Made by a program: the position numbers and the translations under genes. This document shows positions 35,124-45,283 of a stretch of 64,000 nt of DNA, one piece after another. The DNA lies in assembly GCA_973895155.1 (NCBI GenBank), contig OZ316896.1:20522001-20586000 (forward strand). Reading direction: 5' to 3'. Numbering within the stretch: the stretch's first letter is position 1; each line of letters starts with the position of its first letter. Source of the DNA: Marsupella aquatica. Its lineage: Eukaryota > Marchantiophyta. A model generated the notes under the pieces. It was given only the letters and a program-made list of their open reading frames with translations, was not told where the DNA came from and did no database searches.

Positions 35124-35531
35124 CCCCGGTTTGGACTTGTCAGACAAATAGGAGGATTTGGGATGACAAATGACATATGTCATCCCGGTCGATCCCGGTC
35201 GATCCTGGCTGGGTGACAGGGTTGGGCCGGGAGGGGGGGGGGGGGGGGGGGGGGGGGGGTGAGAGCCGGGCCGGGAAGGGGAGGCTGGGCCGGGACTACG
35301 CAGCCAGGCCGGGAATAGGCAGCCGGGCCGGGCCGGGAGGGTTAGGAGGAGTCTGGGACCGGGCCGGGAGGGGTCAGGAGAGTTCGGGACCGGGCCGGGG
35401 GGCGGTCGGGAATTTTTGGTCCCGGCCGGGGAATATAAGGGAATATTGGACAAATAGGCTGTTTTTGGATGGACAAGTTGTCATTTGTCGTGTCGGACAA
35501 GGACACATCTTGTCCGACAGTGAAAACCGGG
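35124..35531. mobile_element. Short non-autonomous DNA transposon with terminal inverted repeats (hAT-like?)
   Basis: A 408-bp element. The left end is CCCCGGTTTGGACTTGTC followed by AGACAA; the right end read in reverse is CCCGGTTTTCACTGTC followed by GGACAA, giving imperfect ~22-bp terminal inverted repeats. The same seven bases, CCTACAG, flank both ends (35117-35123 and 35532-35538), as a target-site duplication. A 7-8 bp duplication would fit the hAT superfamily, but the TIR sequence does not settle it. The interior has no transposase; it is filled by a G homopolymer and GGCCGGGAGGG-type repeats. Near the right end is a perfect 11-bp hairpin, TGTCGGACAAG/CTTGTCCGACA. Confidence 0.75.
35190..35420. 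repeat. G-homopolymer and GCCGGG-rich low-complexity core
   Basis: An uninterrupted G run of about 29 bases (roughly 35231-35259, after GGGA) is followed by many GGGCCGGGA(A/G)GG units. It is extremely G-rich on the plus strand and likely forms G-quadruplexes. Homopolymer length in an assembly is often inaccurate. ORFs across it (35177-35665 and 35118-35453 reverse) are Gly- or Pro-rich artefacts. Confidence 0.9.
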
Positions 35532-35538
35532 CCTACAG

Positions 35539-36836
35539 CTGTGGATTTTGGACATACCATCGTTATGGGGTATGTATTTTGGTAACCCAATACTATTTTG
35601 TCCTCACCTTATGTCCTGTGCTGCAACTGTCCTGCTTTGACATTAATGTTAACACTATTTCTTAGATGGGAGTGGCTGGCTCTCTCATCCTGCCACTTGC
35701 TACAATGGTGGAGTTTAGGGTTTAGGGTTTAGGGTAAACCCTAATAAAACTTGAGAACATTCACACCTCTGCGAGCCCTCCCTGTATTTTTGGTTTGTAG
35801 TTTAGTTACCTGGCTTAACCTCTAGTCAGAAGTGTAAACTTAGTGGGCAGGTTTTCAGATACCAAACAGTCCAAACCTAAGAAAAATCCAAGCGACTCCA
35901 AGCACCCCTTTCAACCCACAAGTTTCAAGAACTATCAGAAAATTAGAGCAAGGATAACATGAGTAGTGTCAATTTCAACCATCTCTGTTGGACAAGTGAA
36001 TACAAAACCAGTAAGAATTAATGCAGGAATGTGCTAGACCAAAATTGCCCTCTGATCCAAATTTGAACAAAATGTCGTTTGGAATTCACTTTTCACAAAG
36101 ATAAACAACAATCGTAAGTCGTATTTGAGCAGAAAATCGGCCTCTACAATAAGCAAGGTGGTGTAAATGATTTGATACTCTGATAAGTTATGGTACACTA
36201 TGCGGGCAATTGTGTGCTGGCAGATCTGGAAGGACTAGAACCTCATATTATCTGGAATACACCCGATCTGACGCACAAGGGTAGTTCACAAATCCTGGCA
36301 CTGACTCGGCATTTACATGAGATGAGACTGGACTCGCCATTGCTCCAGTATTAGGAATGGTAAATCCATGTTGAATGATGCCTTCAATGACATGGCATTC
36401 GATTATGGCTCTTGGACTGGATTGTGGGAGATACACGCGCATATTATCCAAGTCACACCCGTCCCACCCCATCCACCATGAAGGACTCTACTCCACAGGA
36501 TTTGGAGTTACACTGCAGACTAGACCAATAGCTTTCTATCACAGATCCACTGATAGGTACCCCCACCCATCCCTTTTTCACTGGACGGCCATTTGAGTTT
36601 GAGCTGCTCCTGTTGCAGTAGCTAAATTTCTAGATTAGCTTTCCCTTGGTTTAGCTTCTTTCCTGGTTCTGCCCCGGGGCCGCCGACCCCCTTTGTGGGC
36701 CACCCATGTTGTATGCTTGTTTTTTTATGTTTTTGTTTTTTTGGTCTTGAACTGAACTGGGGAGGAAATATAATTAGACTCCCCCCACCCCAACGTGACA
36801 CTTTTGGGAAGTTAAATAACCTTAGTAAAAGATTAC
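35539..36836. other. Intergenic region with short interstitial telomere repeat
   Basis: No gene supported. At about 35711-35741 the heptamer TTTAGGG is repeated about three times and then inverted (GGGTAAACCCTA), a small interstitial telomere-like palindrome. ORFs at 36248-36472 and 36375-36596 are unsupported. Confidence 0.5.
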
Positions 36837-37370
36837 TCAATAACCGTAGTAAAAGATCCCTCTTATGCTGTTTAGAAAAGTCTTACCCTGTGTCGAGCTC
36901 CTGCTCGGCTTGGTTGCTTGGCGACACAACTGCTTGATTACAATGCCGCCGAAGCAGTAGCCAACCAGTACAACAGGGCAATGGAGCAATTGCCCAGTTT
37001 CTTTTTCCATCATATCATGCAACAGATTCTCGGCAATGACATACAAATCAAAGCTCTCATATGAGCTCTTTCCCACTCCCCCATTGTAAGCTGCAGCAAA
37101 TATGTGAGCGTTGGGGAATTCCTCTGTCAACCATCTTTTAGGCCAAAACGTGCCTTCCTCGCTTTGGGAGTGCATTCTGGTCTGTGAAATTCGTACAGAG
37201 ATTCGTTCACCTGAGATGACCAATCACAAACCTAACGATGGGTCATTACTGCACTTCACTTGGGCTTCTTCACCGGGATCTGCAGAGTCTGGAAGAACTC
37301 GATACAAGCCAGAGAGTGTCGAAGTGATCGTGATTCTCGAAGGATATGACAATTTACGCAAGAGGGAGTA
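36837..37370 (-). pseudogene. SERAC1-like alpha/beta-hydrolase fragment, broken
   Basis: Minus-strand reading resembles plant SERAC1-like/DUF676-type lipase-fold proteins. In one frame: LSGLYRVLPDSADPGEEAQV, then an in-frame TGA at 37224-37226, then FWPKRWLTEEFPNAHIFAAA, LYVIAENLLHDMMEKETGQ, CPVVLVGYCFGGIVIKQLC and FLNSIRGIFYYGY, and a stop. The segment expected after EEAQV (with the DLVFFHG-type oxyanion motif) is not seen. The nucleophile elbow normally G-x-S-x-G reads G-Y-C-F-G, so Ser is replaced by Cys. The frame ends just where the family has FFYATPHSG. I call it a truncated pseudogene; an intron spanning the TGA (for example a donor GTGAAG near 37246) is possible but would not restore the missing motif or the 3' end. 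Confidence 0.6.
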
Positions 37371-38483
37371 GAATGGGAGACAGACGGGCTTTTCAACAAG
37401 GCAAAAAAAAGGAGCAAAAAGTGAGTTTCTCTGTGGTTCTAAGAGAAGGGAAACAGTTCATCAGGTAGAGTTCACAGCCCAAACTCCATTGTTCAGATGC
37501 CGACGAGGAGACCTGCCCGAAATGTCTGCCTAACATTTCGATTTGCTCAAAATCGGCTCCATGCAATGGAGCAAAGGAGATCAACCATTGTGAGTAAAAC
37601 CTACACTACGTAATAGCATGCGGTTGATGCGACGGGAACTTTGATCATTTGTAGTTTTTCTCTATCGGTGATTTCCCTAGCACAGCTCTCGATACCTCAC
37701 CTCGACCAACTTGTGGCAGGACCAGAGCTCCAGCACCTCGCACCGTGTTCAGAACCTGGCAGAGATCAAAGCAAAGAATACCGAAAGCCCGACCGAAAGG
37801 AGTAGAAAGTATCGATAGCAGACAGAATCAAAGCAGAGGAAGACTCTCACTGCCAATCCGTGGTCGAACCGGGTCGATAGTTTGACGGGCGGCTGCTGCT
37901 AGTGAGAGACAACCGAGGGTAACGGCGTTCGTCTGCTCTCACTTTGACTATTTCCGTGGACGAACGTCGAAGAAACCACAGTGGTGTAAACGTTTCCAGA
38001 GTTTTTTATTGGCTGCTTTGCCGGTTCCTTCGACTTTGAGAGCTCAAAAGGCTACTTTTCGTCATCCCATGGTCTAAGGAGCTGGGATAGAATGCTCCTG
38101 GAGGTAACTTATTTCCAGCTCTTTGAAAAAACTTTGCACAATCGTTGAGAAAAAATCATGTAAACTTGCGGTGCACATATTGGCGTGACACCAATTCTGC
38201 TCACTCTAACAACAGCTACACTTTATCGTGACTGCCTCAACCCACAAAATCTACCAAAAATCCTCAGTCAAGAGAAAATTAAGAATACACAAGTGAGGAC
38301 TTATACGTACGGCATCGTGCGAGTCCGTTTGAGACTTGAACTTGCAGGACTCAGCTCTGAAGCAAAATGTTGAACAGAAATACGCAAATGGAAATGAAAA
38401 TAATAAAACAGACACTTGCCTTCATTCATTGTCAATTTCTCTTTGGGGATGATACGGGGCCAGGATTATTTTCAGACATCACC

Positions 38484-38670
38484 AAAAGCTCCTGGTGTTT
38501 GTGGAGAATCGAATCAAAGAGATTCATATACGATTATCTGGGACGCTGGCTCTGAAATGAAATAATGGATTTTTCTACCCTATCACCAGAAGCTCTTGAT
38601 ATTTTTGGAGAATCAATTTAGAAAGACGCATGTAAGATAATTATCTGGGACGCTGGCTTCTGAAATGAAG
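38484..38670. repeat. Two-copy tandem repeat, ~100-bp period
   Basis: Copies start near 38484 and 38583. Shared marks are ATCACCA(A/G)AAGCTC, TTTGGAGAATC (TTTGTGGAGAATC in copy 1) and ATTATCTGGGACGCTGGCT followed by CTGAAATGAA. Non-coding. Confidence 0.8.
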
Positions 38671-38879
38671 TCGTTTTTTTCTCGTGCATAGAAGCGTCTA
38701 TAACCACGGTAGTACTTTCGTTCTCGCGACTTTCATCATTTATTGCTCTTGAAGAAAAACCCACCCCAGAAGAAAGTGGCATAATTGATAAAACAATTAT
38801 AACAGCATAGGTTGGTCAGCAAAAATTCTCCTTTAGTTACAAAGTACCACCATGCAGAAGCAAAATGAATGCAATCCAA

Positions 38880-39215
38880 GAATCCGACTGTACAAGTCTT
38901 GCCGAAAAACTGCCAAGTGGTGAGGCATTTTAGTATTCCTCCCTGCACCTCACCGAGCTCTACTGAGACAGATCTTCACATCTACCAAAAATATTTTCCG
39001 TGAACATATATTCCTTGTGTGGACGACCCTTAAATGAACCATGCCAGAATGCATGACGGCTCAAACGCAGACTTCCAAAGTGACATCGCAACTTAGATCA
39101 CGTCGTATGCTCAGAATCTAAGTGAGCTCAAGGTATCTTATATATCAGCTGGCTTAGAGTCTAAGCAGATGTAGCTTATAAAGGAATGATCCATCAGTCC
39201 ACTCCATTGCATTAG
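38880..39215 (+). repeat. Dispersed repeat R1, copy 2
   Basis: Collinear with 25640-26040 but shorter. It ends where the inverted copy A of the duplicated block begins (about 39222). See copy 1 for shared motifs. Confidence 0.8.
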
Positions 39216-39221
39216 TCTTTG

Positions 39222-40778
39222 ATTGCGTCTGACAAAGAATTCAATCGATCGTCGAAACTACCTATCGTGTAGAACTTAAAACTGCGTGTGTGCCAACCTC
39301 AAGCCAACCATTGACCCATGCAGCTAGCCTTACAGCGCAAGATAGTCGCTCTAATGAATAGAGGGGAGCTATGCCGAATTGAAGTTGCATGAAGATAGTT
39401 GGCCCCGCTTCAACTGAATCGAAAGGAAGAAGTGAACGCTGAACATATATGCGTTCCATCCAGCAGTGGGAGCTCCGATAAACTCAAATAAGATACCTTC
39501 TTTCTCTCGATCAAGGTAGCCGCCCTTTGGTCACAGCCGATGGTGATCTCTCACTGATCGAATTAATTTCTCCCCTACTTGTGCTTCTTTTTTTCAAGGA
39601 GCTCTTCGGTTGAGGCTCCGGAAGCAACATCTCTATTGCATGGGAGCATGAAATGTTGTTGACGGTGTGTGACGATCTGTAGTGTCGTCAAAATTGCCAA
39701 GAAGTGAATCATTCGAACCGGGCAGGTCTTCCGCTTCTCGCTGGAGAGGTTGCTCCCGTGCGGAGTCTGAGAGGGACGACGTCGCATCAGAAGGAGATTG
39801 TCTTTGTAAGGAGCTCTTCAGTTGAGGCTCCGGCAGCAACATTTCTATTGGGAGCACGAAATGTTGTTGACGGTGTGTGACGATCTGCATTGTCGTCAAA
39901 ATTGCCAAGAAGTGAGTCATTTGTACCGGGCAGGTCTTCTGGTTCTCGGTCGAGAGGTTGCTCCTCTGCAGAGTCGGAGAGTGACGACGTCGCGTCAGAA
40001 GGAGATTGTCTTTGTAAAGAGGTCGTTCCCGCTGGAGTCGGAAGGCCGTCTTCGTTTCTGCTTTGGTGTTCGTGAAGATCTGGATCAGCAGCTTCAGGCT
40101 GTCTGAAACGGGGTCTGAGATCATCTGCTGCACACCCTGGTTCACCACAAGTATCGAAGATTACTTACGCGGATCGAGCTCGAGGCAACAGGTCAGTAAT
40201 TACAAAACCAGATTCCCCGAGAAATCGACAAACCGCCAAATTGATTTCAGGGTAATTGCCGTTACCTCGACGACTAAGCTCACGAACAAGAGACGCCACG
40301 TTTAGAAGTATGTTTGCCATGAGCGGATATACAGATCCATAATCACACTGGAAATCCCTGATTCCGACAAACACTACGCCGAAGAGTAAAGGAAAATGCA
40401 ATTAATAGTTCCCCATGGCTTCCGACATGATGTATATCGCCACGAGTATTCGATCTAATTTCTTGGATGAATTGATCGAAGTTGCTGGTACGTACGTACA
40501 GTAGGCCGAAAGCTAGTGTGACATAATCTGAATGAGTGGATTGATGGATGATGCGAACATCAGCAAAGGTCCTTAATAAAAGTCCAATTCTGGTCACAGT
40601 TCTGGCCTTGTGTTGTGCAGTAGAGTTCGCCAGCATCAACACAACGTTTCATCCGCGGCTCGGTCCTGAGAATACGTTATCACTTCTCTATCCTAGTGAC
40701 TAGTAAGCTTTGGTAGGGGTGTACAGTTAGTAAAAAATTCAGGCTCCCGCATCCAGATCACCGGCCGGATCGACACTC
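39222..40778 (-). repeat. Duplicated unit, inverted partial copy A
   Basis: Read in reverse, this matches 41092 to about 42600 (copy B) at roughly 90-95% identity over coding-like stretches by eye. The inner edge is sharp: GACACTC at 40772-40778 against GAGTGTC at 41092-41098. The outer edge is near CTTTGTCAGACGCAAT (39222-39238 reversed). Copy A has an extra internal tandem duplication of about 205 bp (about 39605-40015), seen as two copies of ACAAAGACAATCTCCTTCTG on the minus strand. Confidence 0.88.
39586..40440 (-). pseudogene. Small two-TM/acidic-tail gene, copy A, broken
   Basis: Counterpart of the copy B gene. The presumed start gives MSEAMGNY and then an immediate in-frame TAA, before LHFPLLFGVVFVGIRDF. 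The following hydrophobic part, the SLVRELSRRGN motif and the tail DREPEDLPGTNDSLLGNFDD are still recognisable. The 205-bp internal duplication adds another partial tail in a shifted frame. I do not recognise the family. Not likely to make the full protein. Confidence 0.55.
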
Positions 40779-41451
40779 GACTGAGGTAGCTTGACATTCA
40801 TAGTTCAAAAGTACCTTAGACTCTAGGAGGTGAACGAACATTGGCTACAAAGGCCGTCGATCAACAGTGCAGCAACGCGCCCGAGCGGCTCAATGAAATT
40901 CAAACAGGAAACGTACAGATCGATGCCTTGAATTGTACCGTTCTGAACGTATGTGCAACCTCCTTACTCGTTGCAAGTTAGCCGTGCTGATCGGAACGTA
41001 ACTCACAACAGCCAGAAGAACAGATGCGGGCATACGGACTGAGCACTATTAGCGGTCTTTAGATTGAACTCGGACAAGGTATCTATGAGGAGAGTGTCGA
41101 TCCGGCCGGTGATCTGGATGCGGGAGCCTGAAGTTTTTACTAACTGTACACCCCTACCAAAGCTTACTGGTCACTAGGATAGAGTCGAAGTGATTAACGT
41201 ATGTATTCTCAGGACCGACCCGCGGATGAAACGTTGTGTTGATGCTGACGAACACTACTGCACAACACAAGGCCAGAACTGTGACCAGAGTTGGACTTAT
41301 ATTAAGAAACCTTTGCTGATGTTCGCATCATCTATCGATATACCCATTCAGATTATGTCACACTGTGCTTTCGGCTTACACGTCCGTACCAGCAACTTCC
41401 ATCGATTCATCCAAGAAATTAGATCGAATACTCGTGGCGATATACATCATG

Positions 41452-42090
41452 TCGGACGCCATGTGGAACTATTTCACTTTCCTTATACTCTCCGGCGCAG
41501 TGCTTGCCAGAATCAGGCTTTTCCCGTTTGATAATAATGGATCTGTATATCTGCTCATAACAAGCATACTTCTAACCGTGGCGACTATTGTTCGTCAGTT
41601 TAGTCGTCGAGGTAACGACAATCACCCTGAAATCAATTTGTCGGTTTGTCGATATTTTGGGGAATCTTGTTTTGTAATTACTGATCTGTTGCCTCAAGCT
41701 CGATCCGCGTAAGTAATCTTCGATACTTGTGATGAACCAGGGTGTGCAGCAGATGATCTCAGACCCCGTTTCAGACAGCCTGGAGCTGCTGACCCAGATC
41801 TTCACGAACACCAAAGAAGAAACGAAGACGACCTGCCGACTCCAGCGGGAACGACCTCTTCACAAAGACAATCTCCTTCTGACGCGACGTCGTCACTCTC
41901 CGACTCCGTAGGCGAGCAACCTCTCGACCGAGAACCAGAAGACCTGCCTGGTACACATGACTCACTTCTTGGCAATTTTGACGACACTGCGGATCGTCAC
42001 ACACCGTCAACAACATTTCATTCTCCCAATAGAACTGTTGCTGCCGGAGCCTCAACCGAAGAGCTCCTTGAAAAAAAGAAGCACAAGTAG
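41452..42090 (+). CDS. Unrecognised small protein, two hydrophobic segments and acidic Ser/Thr tail, copy B
   Basis: I do not recognise this gene. ATG 41452 gives MSDAMWNYFTFLILSGAVLA, a second hydrophobic stretch (SVYLLITSILLTVATIV), then RQFSRRGNDNHPEINL and FVITDLLPQARS. A GT at 41709 and an AG at 41761-41762 would remove a 54-bp intron and continue in frame as PRFRQPGAADPDLHEHQRRN, QRQSPSDATSS, DREPEDLPGTHDSLLGNFDD and a Lys-rich end (EELLEKKKHK) at 42090, about 194 aa in total. Support: the same frame and splice motifs recur in copies A and C, the 12-bp length difference against C is a multiple of three, and the tail is conserved at protein level. Against: a very short intron, no known homologue, and disrupted sister copies. 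Predicted membrane hairpin with a cytosolic tail (inference). Confidence 0.4.
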
Positions 42091-43366
42091 GGGCCGGAGA
42101 AATGCATTCGATCAGTGAGAGCATCTCCATCGGCTGTGACCGCAGGGGGGCTACCTTGAGAGAAAGAAGGTATCTCATTTGGGTTTATCGGAGCTCCCAC
42201 TGCTGGATGGAGCGCATATATGTTCAGCGTTCACTTCGATCTTCCTTTCAATTCTGTTGAAACGGGGACAACTATCTTCATGCAACTTCAATTCGGCTTA
42301 GCTCCCCACTATTCATTACAGCGAATATGTTGCGGTGTAAGGCTAGGTGCACTGTTCTAGTGTAGACTTGAGTTAATTCGGCGCACACGCAGTTTTTAGT
42401 TCTAGACGATAAGTAGTTTCGACGATCGATTGAATCCTTTGTCAGTGGCAATGTAAAGCTAGAGGTAACAGCTTCCTGTCTATAGATGTTATCCAATGGT
42501 TGGCTTGAGGTTGGCGCACACGCAGTTTTAAGTTCTAGACGATAGGTAGTTTCGACGATCGATTTTCTTTGTCAGTCGCAATGTAAAGAGGTAACAGCAT
42601 CCTGTTAGAAGGACGCCTATATATGACAGTGGAACAATTTGGGAGGCGGTCAAATCTGTTTGAACGACTCTCGTTACTTTACTGCAATCAGAAACGGACA
42701 GTAGTTCTACTTCTTTTGACGCTACATAACTTCAATCGCCAGGATCTTGTTGTTTTCCTTGATCACTGATCTTCACCCATTGTGATTGCAAGGCGCTTCC
42801 AGCTATATAGACTGAATGTGTTTCTCATTGAGAGAACGGAACGAAGCACTCGACAACAGGTCAGTTGAAGTACAACCTATAGAAAGGATTTCACAGTTCA
42901 ATCCGGCCATGATGAACAAGTCACACTTGGGTGTACTCACAGATATTTCGCAGAAACTAGACAGTCACCAATCGATCTACAAAATTGTGCATAATCCATG
43001 CCGAAGTAGCTTAGTCAAAGTATCTATGCGGTGACGAACATTTCAGCGGAGTCGGAATCCCTGCACCTCTGCGGCTGTCATTTTGTCTGCTTAATATATT
43101 CCGGAGCACGTCTATTGCATCACACGATCATGAATTCTTCCCGCTGTAGTGAGTCAAGCGACGATTCTTTCCCAATTTGTGCTTCAGCTTCGTTTTATGG
43201 GTTGGTACGTACCCCGTATCCTACAATTGGTCCTGATTGTCTGATGCGTGACGTTCATTTCAAGAATCCTTAGTTTTCTATGGGGCGACCTGATTTGTTT
43301 CATCATATCGTATTGGGCGACCTGATTTGTTCATCATTTCCGTTTGGGAAGTCAGATTGGTATCGA

Positions 43367-43594
43367 ATGAGCAGCTACAGCTGTAAACGGGACGGCCAAC
43401 AGGTCGCTGAAGGGTTAAGTAGTTCAAGTGCCTTTCAATGTACCCAACTTGAAAGTATTTTGGAAGCCTTCAATTTGAAGCCAGCAAAGCTGCGAAGTAC
43501 AGTAATCGATTGGATCAACTTCTGGGATTTAAGGGCATCTATTTCTAAGTTGAATTTTTCAGACGGCTCTCTTTGTAGATTGGTGGGGTGCTAA
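43367..43594 (+). other. Small ORF conserved between copies B and C
   Basis: MSSYSCKRDGQQVAEGL, then FNLKPAKLRSTVID and NFSDGSLCRLVG. Copy C (47062-47298) keeps the frame with a similar peptide. It may only reflect recent duplication of the MSH3 3' flank. No recognisable domain. Confidence 0.2.
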
Positions 43595-43611
43595 CTTCCG
43601 CAATTTAAATT

Positions 43612-43995
43612 TTAACTGTAGATTGTCGCCCGTACCTGCTTCTGATTGTCTATAACCAAAGAAATACACTCTGCGTGATCATTATGATGTTCCAGGGCAT
43701 CTTTCATGGACAAAAACAGCGCTCTAAGGTCAGACTCAGCTGTAAATTAACGTCGCAGTTTCTGTCCTATACACATGCCCACCATCCGGAAGGCTTCCAT
43801 CTTCAACCTTATCGGTTGAAAAGGATGCCAGGCTACTACTTGTTGGCTCAGCAATTGACTCTACAATATTTCCAATAGAACTAAGAACTATTTCGTTTCT
43901 GTCAGAAGCTATTTTTGTTCCCTCACTCTCTACAGTACGAAACTCGTCGAAATCCGCTACACTCTTTTGGTAGGGGCATCTTTGTTACTTCACAC
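43612..43995 (-). pseudogene. Duplicated 3' fragment of MSH3 last exon
   Basis: Matches the last ~370 bp of the MSH3 final exon (47301 to about 47665), including the region coding for [15 protein letters not shown] and the stop (here at 43612-43614). A 4-bp length change near 43745 (TAAATTAACGTCGCAG versus TGAACTTCCTAG in the real gene) breaks the frame, and further stops follow. There is no promoter or upstream exon, so it is a dead by-product of the tandem duplication. Confidence 0.85.
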
Positions 43996-44430
43996 AATCT
44001 TTGTCACTTCACACAAGGATTGTGTGTCTCTCTACAGCGTAAGTATCATGTTGCAACGGAATGGGTATTGTAAACAATCTTAATACTCCTGGTACAAACC
44101 ATGCCTGCTAAACTCGATCTGACCGATTCTTCCCCGCTTCAATTAGCCAATTCAGAGACTGCTCATGTTCGATCTGCTTCCGTCTGGGCCTCCCCTTCCG
44201 CCATCGTAATTGCTTCCCTTTCAATTTAGCCACGCAGCAAGCAATATTGAAGAGATATTGCCAATCAACTCAACCTTCTGATTCCTCGACAAATCCATCC
44301 ATGCACCATTGCTACCGCCGCCATCGCCATCGATCGTGACCACTTACAACCAACACTACCGACGCCGTAGATGTACGTGCTAGGATGCAATTCAGATTAT
44401 GATCTCCTGTTTCTCCCTGCAGCTCACAAA
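43996..44430. other. Unique spacer between copies B and C
   Basis: It starts with a short repeat of ATCTTTGT(C/T)ACTTCACACA and then unique sequence that matches neither copy. No ORF of note. Confidence 0.6.
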
Positions 44431-44511
44431 ACTCGACTGAGGTAGCTTGACCTTCATAGTTCAAAAGTGTCTTAGACTCTAGCGCGTGATCGAACTTCGC
44501 TAGAAAGCCCG

Positions 44512-44741
44512 TCGATCAACCGTGATCGCAACGCGCACGTACGCGCGGCTTGATGCAACTCAAACGGGAAACGGGCAATCAACCGTCATCGCAATGCGCA
44601 CTCGATGCAACTCAAACGGGAAACGGGCGATCAACAGTCATAGCAACGCGCACTCGCGCGATGCAACTCAAACGGGAAACGGGCGATCAACCGTCATAGC
44701 AACGCGCACTCGCGGCTCAATGCAATTCAGAAGGGAAACGT
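44512..44741. repeat. Minisatellite, ~58-bp unit, four copies
   Basis: Unit includes GATCAACCGTCATCGCAACG, CGCACTCG and GATGCAACTCAAACGGGAAA. It occurs four times with small CG-rich length changes. Copies B and A-side spacer have a single unit (40857-40925), so the expansion is specific to C. Confidence 0.88.
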
Positions 44742-45283
44742 AAAGATCGATGCCTTGAATTGTACCGTCCTGAACGCATGTGCAATCTCCTTACTCGTTG
44801 CAAGTTAGCAGTGATGATTGGAACGTACCTCACAACAGCCTGAAGAACAGATGCGCGCAGAAGGACTGAGCACTATATATTAGCGGTCTTTAGATTGAAC
44901 TCGGACAAGATGTCTATGAGGAAATTGTCGATCCGGCCGGCCGGTGGTCTGGATGCGGGAGCCTGAAGTGTTTACCAGTGGTACACCCCTACCAAAGCTT
45001 ACTGGTCACTAGAATAGAGACGAAGTGATTAACGAATGTATTCTCAGAACCGACCCGCGGATGAAACGTTGTGTTGATGCTGGCGAACACTACTGCACAA
45101 CACAAGCTGGCCAGAACTGTGACCAGAATTGGACTAATATTAAGGAACCTTTGCTGATGGTCGCAACATCCAAAGATCCACTCATTCAGATTCATCACAC
45201 TTTGCTTTCGGCTTAGACGTGCGTACCAGCAACTTACATCGATTCATCAAAGAAATTAGATCGAATACTCGGCGAAATCTATC

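Larger units (their letters stand above)
37371..39221. other. Intergenic region between hydrolase remnant and duplicated block
   Basis: No gene supported. 38484-38670 contains a direct repeat, period about 100 bp, with ATCACCA(A/G)AAGCTC and TTATCTGGGACGCTGGCT in both copies. 38880-39215 is the second copy of dispersed repeat R1. Confidence 0.5.
40775..43995 (+). repeat. Duplicated unit, direct copy B
   Basis: Direct duplicate of copy C (44431 to about 47665), offset 3656 bp. Homology starts at ACTCGACTGAGGTAGCTTGA in both and ends inside sequence derived from the MSH3 last exon. Small indels and substitutions are scattered throughout. Copy B has a local 2x duplication at about 42378-42600 (GGCGCACACGCAG ... 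TTTGTCAG) and a single copy of the 58-bp unit that is expanded in C. Confidence 0.88.

Noticed and set aside
35177-35665. 162-aa Gly-rich ORF
   Set aside because: Reads through the G homopolymer and GCCGGG repeats of the small transposon; not a protein gene.
39633-40148. 171-aa minus-strand ORF starting MVNQGVQQM
   Set aside because: It is open because of the internal 205-bp duplication. The conserved tail (DSLLGNFDD, DRHTPST) is read partly in another frame, and the start lies in what looks like the 54-bp intron.
39222-42600. Reading the inverted repeat as one long-TIR DNA transposon
   Set aside because: No target-site duplication or transposase was found, and the same sequence occurs in C as a normal, non-inverted unit joined to MSH3.
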